Shown: positions 1 through 14,600 of the stretch, piece after piece | Position numbering within the stretch: position 1 is the stretch's first letter | How the letters are laid out: the number at the start of each line of letters is the position of its first letter | Assembly: GCF_051014445.1 (NCBI RefSeq) | Contig: NW_027488368.1 | Coordinates: forward strand, 6,510,001 to 6,574,000 | Length of the DNA: 64,000 nt | Reading direction: 5' to 3' | From: Colletes latitarsis | Taxonomy: Eukaryota; Arthropoda; Insecta; Hymenoptera; Colletidae | Position numbers and translations under genes: made by a program | Notes under the pieces: generated by a model | The model's database searches: none | What the model was told of the DNA's origin: nothing | What the model saw: only the letters and a program-made list of their open reading frames with translations

Positions 1-3000
1 TTTCGCATATTTCTCATTTTCGTTGGCCAGAACCTGGGCTTCCACTGGTTTGGACCACGTAGTAATGTGGTACCACAGTGAAGCAGTCAATTAAACCTGG
101 TCTTGATAAATATTTTAGAGGATAACGCATGTTAGCTCTGGGATAGGTCTAGGATTTTCCCTCATCAGGCTCATACTTTCGCATATTACTCATACTTGTT
201 GGCTAGACCCTGGGCTTTTTCTGGATTGGATCACGTATTAATGTGGTACCACACTGAAACTGTCAATTAAACCTGGCTTCCGTCAATATTTTAGAGGATA
301 ACACATGTTAGGTCTAGGTTTGGTCTGGGATTTGCCCTCATCAGGGTCATACTTTCGCAGTTTTAACATACATGATGACCTGATCGAGGGTTTTTTCTGC
401 TTTATATCACGTAGCAAATTGGTACCACACTAAAACAGTCAATTAAACCTGGTTTCGATCAATATTTTGGAGGATAACGCAGGTTATGTCTGGAATAGGT
501 CTGGGATTTGCTATCATGAGGCTCGTACTTTCGCAATCTTCACATACTTGTTGAACAGATCCGTGGTTTTTTTCTGGTTTGGAACACGTAGTAATGTGGT
601 ACCACACTGAAACAGTCGATTAAACCTGGTTTCGATCAATATTTTTGAGGATAACGCATGTTAGGTCTAGGTTAGGCCTGGGAATTTCCCTCAACAGACT
701 CATACTTTCGCATTCTTCACATACTTGTTGAAGAAATCCTGGGCATTTTCTGGATTGGATCACGTAGTAATGTGGTACCACACTGAAACAGTCCATTCAA
801 CCTGGTTTCGATCAATATTTTAGAGAATAATTCATGTTAGGTCTAGGTTAGGTCTGGGATTTGCTCTCATCAGGCTCGTACTTTCGCATTCTTCACATAC
901 TTTTTGAACAGATCCTGGGTTTTTTCTGGTTTGGATCACGTAGTAATATGGTACCACGCTGAAACATTCAATTAAACCTGGTCTTGATAAATATTTTAGA
1001 GGATAACGCGTGTTAGGTCTGGATTAGGTCTAGGATTTGCCCTCATCAGGCTCATACTTTGGCATATTTCTCATACTTGTTTGCTAGATCCTGTGCTTTT
1101 TCTGGATTGGATCACGTTATAATGTTGTACCACACTGAAACACTCAATTAAACCTGGTCTGAATAAATATTTTAGAGGATAACGCATGTTAGGTCTGGGT
1201 TAGGCCTTGGATTTGCTTTCATCAGGCTCATACTTTCGCATGTTTCTCATACTTGTTGGCTAGATCCTGGGCTTTTTCTGGATTGGATCACGTATTAATG
1301 AGGTACGAATCAGAAACTGTCAATTACCCCTGGTTTCCGTCAATATTTTAGAGGATACCACATGTTAGGTCTAGGTTAGGTCTAGGATTTGCCCTCATCA
1401 GTCTCATACTTTCGCATTCTTCACATACTTCTTGAACAGATCCTGGGTTTTTTCTGGTTTCGATCACGTAGTAATGTGGTGCCACACTGAAACAGGCCAT
1501 TAAACCTGGTTTCGATTAATATTTTAGTGGATAACAAATGTTAGGTCTAGGTTAGGTTTGGGATTTGCCCTCATCAGGGTCATACTTTCGCAGTTTTAAC
1601 ATACATGTTGAACAGATCCCCGGATTTTGCTGGTTTGGATCACGTAGTAATGTGGTACCACACTGAAACAGTCAATTAAACCTGGTTTCCATCAATATTT
1701 TAGAGGATAACACATGTTAGGTCTGGGTTAGGTCCAGGATTTGCCCTCATCAGTCTCATACATTCGCATTCTTCACATACTTCTTGAACAGATCCTGGGT
1801 TTTCTCTGGTTTGGATCACATAGTAATGTGGTACCATACTGAAACAGTCAGTTAAACCTGGTTTCGATCAATATTTTAGAGGATAACGCATGTTAGGTCT
1901 GGGTTGGGTCTGGGATTTGCCCTCATAAGGCTCATAATTCCGCATATTTCTCATACTTGTTGGCCTGATCCTGGGCTTTTTCCGGTTTGGATCAGGTAGT
2001 AATGTGGAAACCACACTGATGCAGTCGATTAAACCTGGATACGGTCAACATTTTAGAGGATAAGGCCGGTTAGGACTCGGTTAGGTGTGGGATTTGCCCT
2101 CATCAGACTCATACTTTCCCATATTTCTCATACTTGTTAGCCAGATCCTTTGCTTTTTCTGGATTGGATCACACAGTAATGTAGTACCACACTGAAACAG
2201 TCAATTTTACCTGGTCTCGATCAATATTTTAGAGCATAACGCATGTTAGGTCTGGGTTAGGTCTATGATTTGCCCTCAATTGGCTCATACTTTCGCATTT
2301 TTCGCATACTCGTTGGCCAGATCCTGGGATTTTTCTGGTTTGGATCACGTGGTAATGTGGTACCACACTGAAACAGTCAATCATAGCTAGTCTCGGTCAA
2401 TATTTTAGAGGATAACGCATGTTATGTCTGGGTTAGGTCTGCGATTTGCCCTCATGATGCTCATACTTTCGCATATTTCTCATACTTGTTGGCCTGATCC
2501 TGGGCTTTTTCTGGTTTGGATCACGTTGTAATGTGGTACCACACTGAAACAGTCGACTAAACCTGGTCTCGATCAATATTTTAGAGGATAACGCATGTTA
2601 TGTCTGGGTTAGGTGTGGGATTTGCCCTCATCAGGATCATTCCCTCGCATTCTTCACATACTTGTTGAACAGATCCTTGGATTTGTCTGGATTGGATCAC
2701 GTAGTAATGTGGTACCACACTGAAACAGTTAATTAAACCCGGATACGACCAATATTTTTGAGGGTAACGCATGTTAGGTCTGGGTTAGGTCTTGGATTTG
2801 CCCTCATCTGGCTCATACTTTCGCATTTTTCGTATACTCGTTGGCCAGATCCTGGGCCTTTCCTGGTTTGGATCACGTGGTAATGTGGTACCACACTGAA
2901 ACAGATAATTAAACCCGGATACAACCAATATTTTTGAGGGTAACGCATGTTAGGTCTGGGTTAGGTCCAGGATTTGCCCTCATCTGGCTCATACTTTCGC

Positions 3001-6000
3001 ATTTTTCGTATACTCGTTGGCCAGATCCTGGGCCCTTCCTGGTTTGGATCACGTGGTAATGTGGAACCACACTGAAACAGTCAATTAAACCTAGTCTCGA
3101 TCAATATTTTATGGGATATCGCATGTTAGGTCTAGGTTAGGCCTGGGATTTGCCCTCATCAGACTCATACTTTCGCATTCTTCACATACTTGTTGAACAG
3201 ATCCTGGGTTTTTTCTAGTTTGGATCAGGTAGTAATGTGGTACCACACTGAAACAGTCGATTAACCCTGGTCACGATCAACATTTTAGAGGAGAACGCCG
3301 GTTAGGACTCGGTTAGGTGTGGGATTTGCCCCCATCAGGCTCATACTTTCGCATATTTCTCATACTTATTAGCCAGATCCGTTGCTTTTTCTGGATTGGA
3401 TTCACATAGTAATGTAGTACCACACTGATACAGTCAATTATACCTGGTCTCGATCAATATTTTAGAGGATATCACATGTTAGGTCTGGGTTAGGTCTGGG
3501 ATTTGCACTCATGAGGCTCATACTTTCGCATTCTTCACATACTTGTTGAACAGATCCTGGGTTCTTTCTAGTTTGGATCCGGTAGTAATGTGGTACCACC
3601 ACTGAAACACTCGATTAACCCTGGTCACGGTCAACGGTTTAGAGGATAACGCCGGTAGGGACTCGGTTAGGTGTCGGATTTGCCCCCATCAGGCTCATAC
3701 TTTCGCATATTTCTCATACTTGTTACCCAGATCCGTTGCTTTCTCTGGATTCGATCACATAGTAATGTAGTACCACACTGATACAATCAATTATACCTGG
3801 CCTCGATCAATATTTTAGAGGATAACGCATGTTAGGTCTGTGTTAGGTCTAGGATTTGCCCCCATCTGTCTCATACTTTCGCATATTTCTCATTCATGTT
3901 GGCCAGATTCTGGGCTTTTTCTGGATTGGATCACGTAGTTATGTGGTACCACACTGAAACAGTCAGTTAAACCTGGATACAACCAGTATTTTAGAGGATA
4001 ACGCATGTCAGGTCTGGGTTAGGTCTAGGATTTGCCCTCATCTGGCTCATACTTTCGCATATTTCTGATACTTGTTGGCCCGATCCTGGGCTTTTTCTGG
4101 TTTGGATCACGTAGTAATGTGGTACCACACTGAAACAGTCATTAAAACCATGTTCCGATGCGTATTTTAGTGGATAACGCTGGTTATGTCAGGGTTAGTT
4201 CTGGTATTTGCAATCATCTGGCTCATATATTTGCGTTTTTCGCATACTTGTTGGCCAGATCCTGGGCTTTTTCTGGTTTGGATCCCGTAGTAATGAGGTT
4301 CCACACCGAAACAGTCAATTAAACTGGTTGCGATTATTATTTTAGAGGATAACGCCGGTTATGTCTCGGTTAGGTCCGGGATTTGTCCTCATCTGGCTTT
4401 CGCATGTTTCGCATACTTTTTGGCCAGATCCTGGCCTTTTTCTGGTTTGGATCACGTAGTAATGTGGTACCACACTGAAACAGTCATTAAAACCATGTTC
4501 CGATGCGTATTTTAGTGGATAACGCTGGTTATGTCAGGGTTAGTTCTGGTATTTGCAATCATCTGGCTCATATATTCTCGTTTTTCGCATACTTGTTGGC
4601 CAGATCCTGGGCTTTTTCTGGTTTGGATCACGAAGTAATGTGGAACCACACTGAAACAGTCAATAAAAGCTGGTTCCGATTAGTATTTTAGAGGATAACG
4701 CCGGTTATGTCTGTGTTAGTTCTGGTATTTGCAATCATCTGGCTCATACTTTCGCGTTTTTCGCACACTTGTTGGCCAGACCCTGGCCATTTTCTGGTTT
4801 GGATCACGTAGTAATGTGGTACCACACTGAAACAGTCAATAGAAGCTGGTTCCGATATGTATTTTAGAGGATAACGCTGGTTACGTCTGGGTTAGTTCTC
4901 GTATTTGCTATCATCTGGCACATACTTTCGCGTTTTTCGCATACTTGTTGGCCAGATCCTGGGCTTTTTCTGGTTTGGATCACGTAGTAATGTGGTACCA
5001 CACTGAAACTGTCAAGTAAACCTGGTTGCGATTAATATTTTAGAGGATAACGCTGGTTATGTCTGTGTTAGTTTTGGTATTTGCAATCATCTGGCTCATA
5101 CTTTCGCGTTTTTTGCTTACTTGATGGCCTGATCCTAGCCTTTTTCTGGTTCGGATCACGTAGTAATGTGGTACCACACTGAAACGGTCAATAGAAGCTG
5201 GTTCCGATTAGTATTTTAGAGGATAACGCTGGTTATGTCTGGGTTAGTTCTGGTATATGCTATCATCTGGCATATACTTTCGCGTTTTTCGCATACTTGT
5301 TGGCCAGATCCTGGGCTTTTTCTGGTTTGGATCACGTAGTAATGTGGCACCACTCTGAAACAGTCAATTAAACCTGGTTGCGATTAATATCATAGAGGAT
5401 AACGCCGTTTATGTCTCGGGTAGGTCTGGGATTTGCCCACATCTGGCTCGTACTTTCGCATTTTTCGCATTCTTGTTGGCCAGATCCTGGCCTTTTTCTG
5501 GCTTGGACCACGTAGTAATGCGGTACAACACCGAAACAGTCAATTAAATCTGGTTGCGATAAATATTTTAGAGGATAAAGCCGGTAATGTCTCGGTTTGG
5601 TCTGGTATTTGCCCTCATCTGGCTCGTACTATCGCATTCTTCGCATACTTGGCCAGATCCTGGCCTTTTTCTGGCTTGGACCACGTAGTAATGTGGTACC
5701 ACACCGAAACAGTCAATTAAACCTGGTTGCGAATAATATTTTAGAGGTTAACGCCGGTTATGTCTCGGTTAGGTCTGGGATTTGCCCTCATCTGGCTCGT
5801 ACTTTCGCATTTTTCGCTTACTTGTTGGCCTGATCCTTGCCTTTTTATGGTTTTGATCACGTAGTAATGCGGTACCACACCGAAACAGTCAATTAAACCT
5901 GTTTGCGATTAATATTTTAGAGGATAACGCCGGTTATATCACGGTTAGGTCTGGGCTTTGCCCTCATCTGCCTCGTACTTTCGCACTTTTCGCATACTTA

Positions 6001-8616
6001 TTGGCCAGATCCTGGGTTTTTTCTGGTTTGGATCCCGTAGTAATGTGGTACCACACCGAAACAGTCAATTAAACCAGGTTGCGATTAATATTTTAGAGGA
6101 TAACGCCGGTTATGTCTGGGATAGTTCTGGTATTTGCAATCATCTGGCTCATACTTTCGCGTTTTCCGCATTGTTGTTGGCCAGATCCTGGGTTTTTTCT
6201 GGTTTGGATCCCGTAGTAATGTGGTACCACACCGAAACGGCCAATTAAACCTGGTTGCGATAAATATTTTAGTGGATAACGCCGGTTACGTCTCGGTTAG
6301 GTCTGGGATTTTCCCTCATCAGGCACGTACTTTCGCATTTTTCGCATTCTTGTTGGCCCGATCCTGGGCTTTTTCTGGTTTGGATCACGTAGTAATGTGG
6401 TACCACACTGAAACAGTCATTAAAACCATGTTCCGATAAGTATCTTAGAGGATAACGCTGGTTACGTCTGGGTTAGTTCTGGTATTTGCAATCATCTGGC
6501 TCATATATTCGCGTTTTTCGCATACTTGTTGAACAGATCCTTGGTTTTTTCTGGTTTGCATCACGTAGTAATGTGGTACCACACTGAAACAGTCCATTAA
6601 ACCTGGTTTCGAACAATATTTTAGAGAATAACGCATTTTAGGTCTAGGTTAGGTCTGAGATTTGCTCTCATCAGGCTCGTACTTTCGTATATTTCTCATA
6701 CTTGAGGGCCAGGTTCTGGGCTTTTTCTGGTTTGGATCAGGTAGTAATGTGGTACCACACTGAAACAGATCATTAAACCTGGTTTCGATTAATATTTTAG
6801 TGGATAACACATGTTAGGTCTAGGTTAGGCCTGGGATTTTCCCTCATCAGACTCATACATACGCACTCTTCACATACTTGTTGAACAGATCCTGGGTTTT
6901 TTCTGGTTTGGATCACGTACTAATGTGGTACCACACTGAAACAGTTGATAAACCCTGTTTTCGATCAATATTCTTGAGGATAACGCATGTTAGGTCTAGG
7001 TTGGGCCTAGGATTTTCCCTCATCAGACTCATACTTCCGCAATCTTCACATACTTGTTGAACAGATCCTGGGTTTTTTCTGGTTTGGATCACGTACTAAT
7101 GTGGTACCACACTGAAACAGTTGATAAACCCTGTTTTCGATCAATATTCTTGAGGATAACGCATGTTAGGTATAGGTTAGGCCTGGGATTTTCCCACATC
7201 AGACTCATACTTTCGCATTCTTCACATACTTGTTGAACAGATCCTGGGTTTTTTCTGGTTTGGATCACGTAGTAATGTGGTATCACACTGAAACAGTCAA
7301 CTAAACCTGGTTTCGATCAATATTTTAGAGGATAACGCATGTTAGGTCTAGGTTAGGCCAGGGATTTGCCCACATCAGGGTCATACTTTCGCAGTTTTAA
7401 CATACATGTTGACCTGAGCGAGTGTTTTTTCTGCATTGGATCGCGTAGCAAAGTGGTACCACACTGAAACAGCCCATTAAACCTGTTTTCGATCAATATT
7501 TTAGAGAATATTTCACGTTAGGTCTAGGTTAGGTCTGGCATTTGCTCTCATCGGGCTCGTACTTTCGCATATTTCTCATACTTGATGGCCAGATTCTGGG
7601 CTTTTTCTGGTTTGGATCACGTAGTAATGTGGTACCACACTGAAACAGTCCATTAAACCTGGTTTCGATCAATATTTTAGAGGATAACGCATGTTATGTC
7701 TGTGTTAGTTCCAGGATTAGCCCTCATCAGTCTTATACATTCGCATTCTTCACATACTTCTTGAACAGGTCCTGGGTTTTTTCAGGGTTGGATCACATAG
7801 TAATGTGGTACCACACTGAAACAGTCAATTAAACCTGGTTCCAATCAATCTTTTATAGGATAACGCAAGTTAGGTCTGGGATATGTCTGGGGTTTGCCCT
7901 CATCAGGGTCATACTTTCGCAATTTTAACATACATGTTGACCTGATCGAGGGTTTTTTCTGCTTTGGATCACGTAGCAAATTGGTACCACACTAAAACAG
8001 TCAACTAAACCTGGTTTCGATCAATATTTTAGAGGATAACGCAGGTTATGTCTGGGATAGGTCTGGGATTTGCTCTCATCAGGCTCGTACTTTCGCATTC
8101 TTCACATACTTGTTGAACAGATCCGGGGTTTTTTCTGGTTTGGATCACGTAGTAATGTGGTACCACACTGAAACAGTCGATTAAACCTGGTTTCGATCAA
8201 TATTTTTGCGGATAACGCATGTTAGGTCTAGGTTAGGCCTGCGATTTTCCCTCATCAGACTCATACTTTCGCATTCTTCACATACTTGTTGAAGAAATCC
8301 TGGGCATTTTCTGGATTGGATCACGTACTAATGTGGTACCACACTGAAACAGTCCATTAAACCTGGTTTCGAACAATATTTTAGAGGATAATGCATGTTA
8401 GGTCTAGGTTAGGCCTGGATTTGCCCTCATCAGGGTCATACTTTCGCAGTTTTAACATACATATTGCCCGATCGAGGGTTTTTTCAGCATTGGATCGCGT
8501 AGCAAAGTGGTACCACACTAAAACAGTCAATTAAACCTGGTTTGGATCAATATTTTAGAGGATAACGCATGTTAGGTCTAGGTTAGGTCTGGGATTTGCC
8601 CACATCAGGGTCATAC
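1..8616 (+). repeat. Higher-order repeat, copy 1
   Basis: The sequence at 1 onward (CATTTTCGTTGGCCAGAACC and following) recurs at 8617 and again at 18492 with near identity over kilobases. Copy 1 versus copy 2 is offset by 8616 at the start. The offset changes to 7912 after about 1018, because copy 2 lacks four monomers present here at about 1018-1722. The copy is taken to end where copy 2 begins. The left edge is cut by the window, so the true unit start is unknown. Confidence 0.85.
4140..6500 (+). repeat. Satellite subfamily B patch
   Basis: Monomers here share diagnostic variants against their neighbours: GTTAGTTCTGGTATTTGCAATCATC in place of the usual GGTCTGGGATTTGCCCTCATC, ACGCTGGTTATG or ACGCCGGTTATG before it, GCGTTTTTCGCATAC, and in many units CACACCGAAAC and TTGCGATTAAT. 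Smaller patches of the same type occur at about 12060-13200, 13381-13430 and 47990-48520. The patchy distribution fits local amplification or conversion within an array. Confidence 0.8.
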
Positions 8617-11600
8617 TTTCGCATATTTCTCATTTTCGTTGGCCAGAACCTGGGCTTCCACTGGTTTGGACCACGTAGTAATGTGGTACCACAGTGAAGC
8701 AGTCAATTAAACCTGGTCTTGATAAATATTTTAGAGGATAACGCATGTTAGCTCTGGGATAGGTCTAGGATTTTCCCTCATCAGGCTCATACTTTCGCAT
8801 ATTACTCATACTTGTTGGCTAGACCCTGGGCTTTTTCTGGATTGGATCACGTATTAATGTGGTACCACACTGAAACTGTCAATTAAACCTGGCTTCCGTC
8901 AATATTTTAGAGGATAACACATGTTAGGTCTAGGTTTGGTCTGGGATTTGCCCTCATCAGGGTCATACTTTCGCAGTTTTAACATACATGATGACCTGAT
9001 CGAGGGTTTTTTCTGCTTTATATCACGTAGCAAATTGGTACCACACTAAAACAGTCAATTAAACCTGGTTTCGATCAATATTTTGGAGGATAACGCAGGT
9101 TATGTCTGGAATAGGTCTGGGATTTGCTATCATGAGGCTCGTACTTTCGCAATCTTCACATACTTGTTGAACAGATCCGTGGTTTTTTTCTGGTTTGGAA
9201 CACGTAGTAATGTGGTACCACACTGAAACAGTCGATTAAACCTGGTTTCGATCAATATTTTTGAGGATAACGCATGTTAGGTCTAGGTTAGGCCTGGGAA
9301 TTTCCCTCAACAGACTCATACTTTCGCATTCTTCACATACTTGTTGAAGAAATCCTGGGCATTTTCTGGATTGGATCACGTAGTAATGTGGTACCACACT
9401 GAAACAGTCCATTCAACCTGGTTTCGATCAATATTTTAGAGAATAATTCATGTTAGGTCTAGGTTAGGTCTGGGATTTGCTCTCATCAGGCTCGTACTTT
9501 CGCATTCTTCACATACTTTTTGAACAGATCCTGGGTTTTTTCTGGTTTGGATCACGTAGTAATATGGTACCACGCTGAAACATTCAATTAAACCTGGTCT
9601 TGATAAATATTTTAGAGGATAACGCGTGTTAGGTCTGGGTTAGGTCCAGGATTTGCCCTCATCAGTCTCATACATTCGCATTCTTCACATACTTCTTGAA
9701 CAGATCCTGGGTTTTCTCTGGTTTGGATCACATAGTAATGTGGTACCATACTGAAACAGTCAGTTAAACCTGGTTTCGATCAATATTTTAGAGGATAACG
9801 CATGTTAGGTCTGGGTTGGGTCTGGGATTTGCCCTCATAAGGCTCATAATTCCGCATATTTCTCATACTTGTTGGCCTGATCCTGGGCTTTTTCCGGTTT
9901 GGATCAGGTAGTAATGTGGAAACCACACTGATGCAGTCGATTAAACCTGGATACGGTCAACATTTTAGAGGATAAGGCCGGTTAGGACTCGGTTAGGTGT
10001 GGGATTTGCCCTCATCAGACTCATACTTTCCCATATTTCTCATACTTGTTAGCCAGATCCTTTGCTTTTTCTGGATTGGATCACACAGTAATGTAGTACC
10101 ACACTGAAACAGTCAATTTTACCTGGTCTCGATCAATATTTTAGAGCATAACGCATGTTAGGTCTGGGTTAGGTCTATGATTTGCCCTCAATTGGCTCAT
10201 ACTTTCGCATTTTTCGCATACTCGTTGGCCAGATCCAGGGATTTTTCTGGTTTGGATCACGTGGTAATGTGGTACCACACTGAAACAGTCAATCATAGCT
10301 AGTCTCGGTCAATATTTTAGAGGATAACGCATGTTATGTCTGGGTTAGGTCTGCGATTTGCCCTCATGATGCTCATACTTTCGCATATTTCTCATACTTG
10401 TTGGCCTGATCCTGGGCTTTTTCTGGTTTGGATCACGTTGTAATGTGGTACCACACTGAAACAGTCGACTAAACCTGGTCTCGATCAATATTTTAGAGGA
10501 TAACGCATGTTATGTCTGGGTTAGGTGTGGGATTTGCCCTCATCAGGATCATTCCCTCGCATTCTTCACATACTTGTTGAACAGATCCTTGGATTTTTCT
10601 GGATTGGATCACGTAGTAATGTGGTACCACACTGAAACAGTTAATTAAACCCGGATACGACCAATATTTTTGAGGGTAACGCATGTTAGGTCTGGGTTAG
10701 GTCTTGGATTTGCCCTCATCTGGCTCATACTTTCGCATTTTTCGTATACTCGTTGGCCAGATCCTGGGCCTTTCCTGGTTTGGATCACGTGGTAATGTGG
10801 TACCACACTGAAACAGATAATTAAACCCGGATACAACCAATATTTTTGAGGGTAACGCATGTTAGGTCTGGGTTAGGTCCAGGATTTGCCCTCATCTGGC
10901 TCATACTTTCGCATTTTTCGTATACTCGTTGGCCAGATCCTGGGCCCTTCCTGGTTTGGATCACGTGGTAATGTGGAACCACACTGAAACAGTCAATTAA
11001 ACCTAGTCTCGATCAATATTTTATGGGATATCGCATGTTAGGTCTAGGTTAGGCCTGGGATTTGCCCTCATCAGACTCATACTTTCGCATTCTTCACATA
11101 CTTGTTGAACAGATCCTGGGTTTTTTCTAGTTTGGATCAGGTAGTAATGTGGTACCACACTGAAACAGTCGATTAACCCTGGTCACGATCAACATTTTAG
11201 AGGAGAACGCCGGTTAGGACTCGGTTAGGTGTGGGATTTGCCCCCATCAGGCTCATACTTTCGCATATTTCTCATACTTATTAGCCAGATCCGTTGCTTT
11301 TTCTGGATTGGATTCACATAGTAATGTAGTACCACACTGATACAGTCAATTATACCTGGTCTCGATCAATATTTTAGAGGATATCGCATGTTAGGTCTGG
11401 GTTAGGTCTGGGATTTGCACTCATGAGGCTCATACTTTCGCATTCTTCACATACTTGTTGAACAGATCCTGGGTTCTTTCTAGTTTGGATCCGGTAGTAA
11501 TGTGGTACCACCACTGAAACACTCGATTAACCCTGGTCACGGTCAACGGTTTAGAGGATAACGCCGGTAGGGACTCGGTTAGGTGTCGGATTTGCCCCCA

Positions 11601-14600
11601 TCAGGCTCATACTTTCGCATATTTCTCATACTTGTTACCCAGATCCGTAGCTTTCTCTGGATTCGATCACATAGTAATGTAGTACCACACTGATACAATC
11701 AATTATACCTGGCCTCGATCAATATTTTAGAGGATAACGCATGTTAGGTCTGTGTTAGGTCTAGGATTTGCCCCCATCTGTCTCATACTTTCGCATATTT
11801 CTCATTCATGTTGGCCAGATTCTGGGCTTTTTCTGGATTGGATCACGTAGTTATGTGGTACCACACTGAAACAGTCAGTTAAACCTGGATACAACCAGTA
11901 TTTTAGAGGATAACGCATGTCAGGTCTGGGTTAGGTCTAGGATTTGCCCTCATCTGGCTCATACTTTCGCATATTTCTGATACTTGTTGGCCCGATCCTG
12001 GGCTTTTTCTGGTTTGGATCACGTAGTAATGTGGTACCACACTGAAACAGTCATTAAAACCATGTTCCGATGCGTATTTTAGTGGATAACGCTGGTTATG
12101 TCAGGGTTAGTTCTGGTATTTGCAATCATCTGGCTCATATATTTGCGTTTTTCGCATACTTGTTGGCCAGATCCTGGGCTTTTTCTGGTTTGGATCCCGT
12201 AGTAATGAGGTTCCACACCGAAACAGTCAATTAAACTGGTTGCGATTATTATTTTAGAGGATAACGCCGGTTATGTCTCGGTTAGGTCCGGGATTTGTCC
12301 TCATCTGGCTTTCGCATGTTTCGCATACTTTTTGGCCAGATCCTGGCCTTTTTCTGGTTTGGATCACGTAGTAATTTGGTACCACACTGAAACAGTCAAT
12401 AAAAGCTGGTTCCGATAAGTATTTTAGAGGATAACGCTGGTTATGTTTGGGATAGTTCTGGTATTTGCAATCATCTGGCTCATGCTTTCGCGTTTTCCGC
12501 ATTGTTGTTGGCCAGATCCTGGGTTTTTTCTGGTTTGGATCCCGTAGTAATGTGGTACCACACCGAAACAGTCAATTAAACCTGGTTGCGATTAATATTT
12601 TAGAGGATAACGCCGGTTATGTCTCGATTAGGTCTGGCATTTGCCCCCATCTCGCTCGTACTTTCGCATTTTTCGCTTACTTGTTGGCCTGATCCTAGCC
12701 TTTTTACGATTTGGATCACGTAGTAATGTGGTACCACACTGAAACAGTCAATTAAACCAGGTTGCGATTAATATTTTAGAGGATAACGCCGGTTATGTCT
12801 GGGATAGTTCTGGTATTTGCAATCATCTGGCTCATACTTTCGCGTTTTTCGCACACTTGTTGGCCAGACCCTGGCCATTTTCTGGTTTGGATCACGTAGT
12901 AATGTGGTACCACACTGAAACAGTCACTAGAAGCTGGTTCCGATAAGTATCTTAGAGGATAACGCTGGTTACGTCTGGGTTAGTTCTGGTATTTGCAATC
13001 ATCTGGCTCATACTTTCGCGTTTTTCGCACACTTGTTGGCCAGACCCTGGCCATTTTCTGGTTTGGATCACGTAGTAATGTGGTACCACACTGAAACAGT
13101 CACTAGAAGTTGGTTCCGATAAGTGTCTTAGAGGATAACGCTGGTTACGTCTGGGTTAGTTCTGGTATTTGCAATCATCTGGCTCATATATTCGCGTTTT
13201 TCGCATACTTGTTGAACAGATCCTTGGTTTTTTCTGGTTTGCATCACGTAGTAATGTGGTACCACACTGAAACAGTCCATTAAACCTGGTTTCGAACAAT
13301 ATTTTAGAGAATAACGCATTTTAGGTCTAGGTTAGGTCTGAGATTTGCTCTCATCAGGCTCGTACTTTCGTATATTTCTCTGGGTTAGTTCTGGTATTTG
13401 CAATCATCTGGCTCATATATTCGCGTTTTTCGCATACTTGTTGAACAGATCCTTGGTTTTTTCTGGTTTGCATCACGTACTAATGTGGTACCACACTGAA
13501 ACAGTTGATAAACCCTGTTTTCGATCAATATTCTTGAGGATAACGCATGTTAGGTCTAGGTTGGGCCTAGGATTTTCCCTCATCAGACTCATACTTCCGC
13601 AATCTTCACATACTTGTTGAACAGATCCTGGGTTTTTTCTGGTTTGGATCACGTACTAATGTGGTACCACACTGAAACAGTTGATAAACCCTGTTTTCGA
13701 TCAATATTCTTGAGGATAACGCATGTTAGGTATAGGTTAGGCCTGGGATTTTCCCACATCAGAATCATACTTTCGCATTCTTCACATACTTGTTGAACAG
13801 ATCCTGGGTTTTTTCTGGTTTGGATCACGTAGTAATGTGGTATCACACTGAAACAGTCAATTAAACCTGGTTTCGATCAATATTTTAGAGGATAACGCAT
13901 GTTAGGTCTAGGTTAGGCCAGGGATTTGCCCACATCAGGGTCATACTTTCGCAGTTTTAACATACATGTTGACCTGAGCGAGTGTTTTTCTGCATTGGAT
14001 CGCGTAGCAAAGTGGTACCACACTAAAACAGTCAATTAAACCTGGTTTCGTTATGTCTGGGATAGGTCTGGGATTTGCCCTCATCAGGCTCATAATTTCG
14101 CGTTTTTCACATGCTTGTTGATGAGATCCTGGGGTTTTTCTGGATTGGATCAACGTAGTAATGTGGTACCACACTGAAACAGTCCATTAAACCTGGTTTC
14201 GATCATTATTTTAGAGAATAATTCATGTTAGGTCTAGGTTAGGTCTGGCATTTGCTCTCATCGGGCCCGTACTTTCGCATATTTCTCATACTAGATGGCC
14301 AGATTCTGGGCTTTTTCTGGTTTGGATCACGTAGTAATGTGGTACCACACTGAAACAGTCCATTAAACCTGGTTTCGATCAATATTTTAGAGGATAGCGC
14401 ATGTTATGTCTAGGTTAGGCCTGGGATTGGCCCACATCGGACTCATACTTTCGCATTCTTCATATACTTGTTGAACAGATCCTGGGTTTTTTCTGGTCTG
14501 ATTACGTAGTAATGTGCTACCACAGTGAAACAGTCAATTAAACCTGGTTTCGATCAATATTTTAGAGGATAACGCAAGATAGGTCTCGGATAGGTCTGGG

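Noticed and set aside
2581..2948. Recurrent 60-100-codon frames in the satellite (many places, both strands)
   Set aside because: They are the same monomer translated repeatedly. The 176-bp period is not a multiple of three, the frames end wherever a subfamily variant adds a stop, and there is no sign of codon constraint.
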